Of a DNA stretch of 22,900 bases, positions 22,021 through 22,900 are shown one piece after another. The stretch's first letter is position 1. Each line of letters starts with the position of its first letter. The position numbers and the translations under genes were made by a program. Location: NCBI GenBank assembly GCA_027055635.1, contig JALUMZ010000270.1, forward strand, positions 1-22,900, in the 5' to 3' direction. Below the pieces are notes generated by a model. It did not search any database. It saw only the letters and a list, made by a program, of their open reading frames with translations, and was not told the origin of the DNA. This stretch comes from Campylobacteraceae bacterium. Lineage in GTDB: Bacteria; Campylobacterota; Campylobacteria; Campylobacterales; Sulfurospirillaceae.

Positions 22021-22367
22021 CAAAGAATCTTTATCTCATCCTCTTTATTTGGAACTAAGCACAAAAACTCATAACTCTCATCACCAACAACATCATAAGA
22101 GTGGGCAACACCAGCAGGAATAAATAAAATATCATCTTTATTGACTATTTTTACCTCATCACCAATAACAACTTTTGCACTACCACTAAGCACATACTGT
22201 TCATGCTCTACACTATTTGTATGAAGAGGCATGGATCCTCCACTCCTAAGTATAAATTTTCTCATCATAAAGTTTGGAGCCTTATCATCACCTATTAAAA
22301 TACTCATACTTCCCCCAACTCCAGCCGGGAGTGGAGCAAAGTCATACTCTTTTATATTTTTTATCAC
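22020..22367 (-). CDS. Small cupin-fold protein
   Basis: A 115-residue single-domain cupin. Motif 1 reads GGSMPLHTNSVEHEQYVLSG and motif 2 is IPAGVAHSY. Expected metal ligands His49, His55 and His89 are present, but the position that is usually the second His of H-x-H is Asn51, so metal binding may be altered. The start is GTG at 22367 with AAAGGA spaced 7 nt upstream on the minus strand; the only nearby ATG runs into a stop. It is the first gene of the cupin-SDR-nspC unit. Small cupins of this kind are sensors, isomerases or dioxygenase-like; the role is not known. Confidence 0.8.
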   Translation of the reverse strand: MIKNIKEYDFAPLPAGVGGSMSILIGDDKAPNFMMRKFILRSGGSMPLHTNSVEHEQYVLSGSAKVVIGDEVKIVNKDDILFIPAGVAHSYDVVGDESYEFLCLVPNKEDEIKIL

Positions 22368-22383
22368 AAATATTCCTTTTTCA

Positions 22384-22602
22384 TTTTTATCTACTTTTAG
22401 CGTTGGAAATAAATTCCAACTAAAGTAGCAAATACTAAAGCTTAGGCTTTGCCTAGAATTTCTTATCTATTGTCATCTTGGCTAGGAAGTGAATTCCTAG
22501 CCAATTCACACTCTACTGAAGCTTAGGCTATCGCCTAGAACTTTTTTATCTACTTTTAGCGTTGGAAATAAATTCCAACTAAAGTAGCAAATACTAAAGC
22601 TT
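22384..22602. repeat. Array of hairpin repeats with a 60-nt perfect direct repeat
   Basis: Positions 22384-22443 and 22543-22602 are identical over 60 nt. Each copy folds into a stem: CTACTTTTA with TAAAGTAG outside, GTTGGAA with TTCCAAC inside. Between them lies a related unit with TTGGCTAGGAA (22478-22488) and TTCCTAGCCAA (22494-22504). Units one and two each end in TACT[AG]AAGCTTAGGC followed by GCCTAGAA, small stems at 22441-22456 and 22521-22538. So there are two full units of about 80 nt and a partial third. The array fills the divergent gap between the cupin and cheB-like genes. Confidence 0.85.
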
Positions 22603-22615
22603 TTTATTTTTATAG

Positions 22616-22642
22616 TATAATATCAAAAAATCACTAAAGAGA
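22616..22642 (+). promoter_or_regulatory. -10 box and RBS of the cheB-like gene
   Basis: TATAAT at 22616-22621 after a T-rich run, and AAAGAGA at 22636-22642 just before the TTG start. The same AT stretch read on the minus strand offers TATTAT, a possible promoter for the cupin unit that would place the hairpin array in its leader. Confidence 0.5.
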
Positions 22643-22646
22643 TAAT

Positions 22647-22900
22647 TTGAAAATAAAAAAACTTATTCTCATTGGTTCTTCTACGGGCGGGCCAGGTCAT
22701 ATTCAAAAAATTATAAAATCAATTCAAAAAGATTTTGATGCTACAATCTTGGTAGCACAACATATGCAAAGCTCGTTTTTAGCAAGTTTTGCCAAGCAAT
22801 TAAACAATAACTCACAAATAGATGTCCTGCTTCTTAAAAATAATCAACTCCTTAGAAATAGAAAAGTCTATATTCTCGATGAAAATTATGAAATCATGAA
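22647..22900 (+). CDS. cheB: Chemotaxis methylesterase CheB-type domain (5' part, runs off the window)
   Basis: 84 codons are visible. The protein begins directly with the methylesterase fold: LIGSSTGGPGHIQKII with the catalytic serine in S-T-G-G, and ILVAQHMQSSFLASFAKQLN with the conserved histidine. CheB removes methyl groups from chemoreceptors (or deamidates them). There is no N-terminal receiver domain, as also described for Campylobacter CheB. The start TTG is supported by AAAGAGA just upstream and the lack of any in-frame ATG before the domain. The catalytic aspartate region lies beyond the window. Confidence 0.8.
   Translation, partial: MKIKKLILIGSSTGGPGHIQKIIKSIQKDFDATILVAQHMQSSFLASFAKQLNNNSQIDVLLLKNNQLLRNRKVYILDENYEIM

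Noticed and set aside
22384..22602. CRISPR array
   Set aside because: Only two identical copies, with a related hairpin unit rather than a unique spacer between them, and no cas genes.

Overview
The window is AT-rich, gene-dense bacterial chromosome. It most likely comes from a free-living Campylobacterota (epsilonproteobacterium) of the Sulfurimonas, Sulfuricurvum or Arcobacter type. The clues are a histidine kinase with the HQWRQPL H-box common in that phylum, the order selA-selB-DsbC-like gene as remembered from Campylobacter jejuni, oxygen-independent thiazole synthesis by ThiH, carboxynorspermidine decarboxylase NspC, a CheB that starts directly with its methylesterase domain, and T-rich promoters with a TATAAT-like -10 and no clear -35. 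Genus is inference.

Layout. 1-2400: three plus-strand genes (a partial hypothetical, an exported peptidoglycan-binding-domain protein, a lipoprotein); the last two appear to share a homologous domain. A strong hairpin at 2414-2473 closes this unit. 2485-9111: a tightly coupled five-gene operon of periplasmic binding protein, histidine kinase, response regulator, selA and selB. The first four junctions are 4-nt ATGA overlaps or a zero-nt gap, so a sensory three-gene module is welded to the selenocysteine insertion machinery. 9207-9923: a DsbC-like periplasmic thiol-disulfide protein. 10065-11210: a membrane-anchored triple-PAS protein that stops inside its last PAS domain. 11464-12933: a DEAD-box RNA helicase with an RG-rich tail, behind a long leader that may hold a small RNA.

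12934-13439 is a 506-nt gene-free stretch. It holds a helicase-proximal hairpin, a 265-bp element bounded by 35-bp imperfect inverted repeats with further internal stems and a 48-codon minus-strand ORF, then a promoter and a TPP riboswitch. The riboswitch leads the thiamine operon thiC-thiS-thiG-thiH-thiD2/thiE (13440-18280), which covers the pyrimidine branch, the thiazole branch apart from ThiF, HMP-phosphate kinase and the coupling enzyme. ThiF and the final kinase ThiL are not in the window.

18533-20091: a FadL-type outer-membrane channel and a small DUF6858-like protein. 20088-22367 (minus): a cupin, a short-chain dehydrogenase and nspC, overlapping end to end. 22384-22602: an array of hairpin repeats with a perfect 60-nt direct repeat, in the divergent gap before the 5' end of a cheB-like gene that runs off the window.

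Most of the window is housekeeping. The less explained parts are the sensor-selAB operon, the 265-bp inverted-repeat element and the hairpin repeat array.
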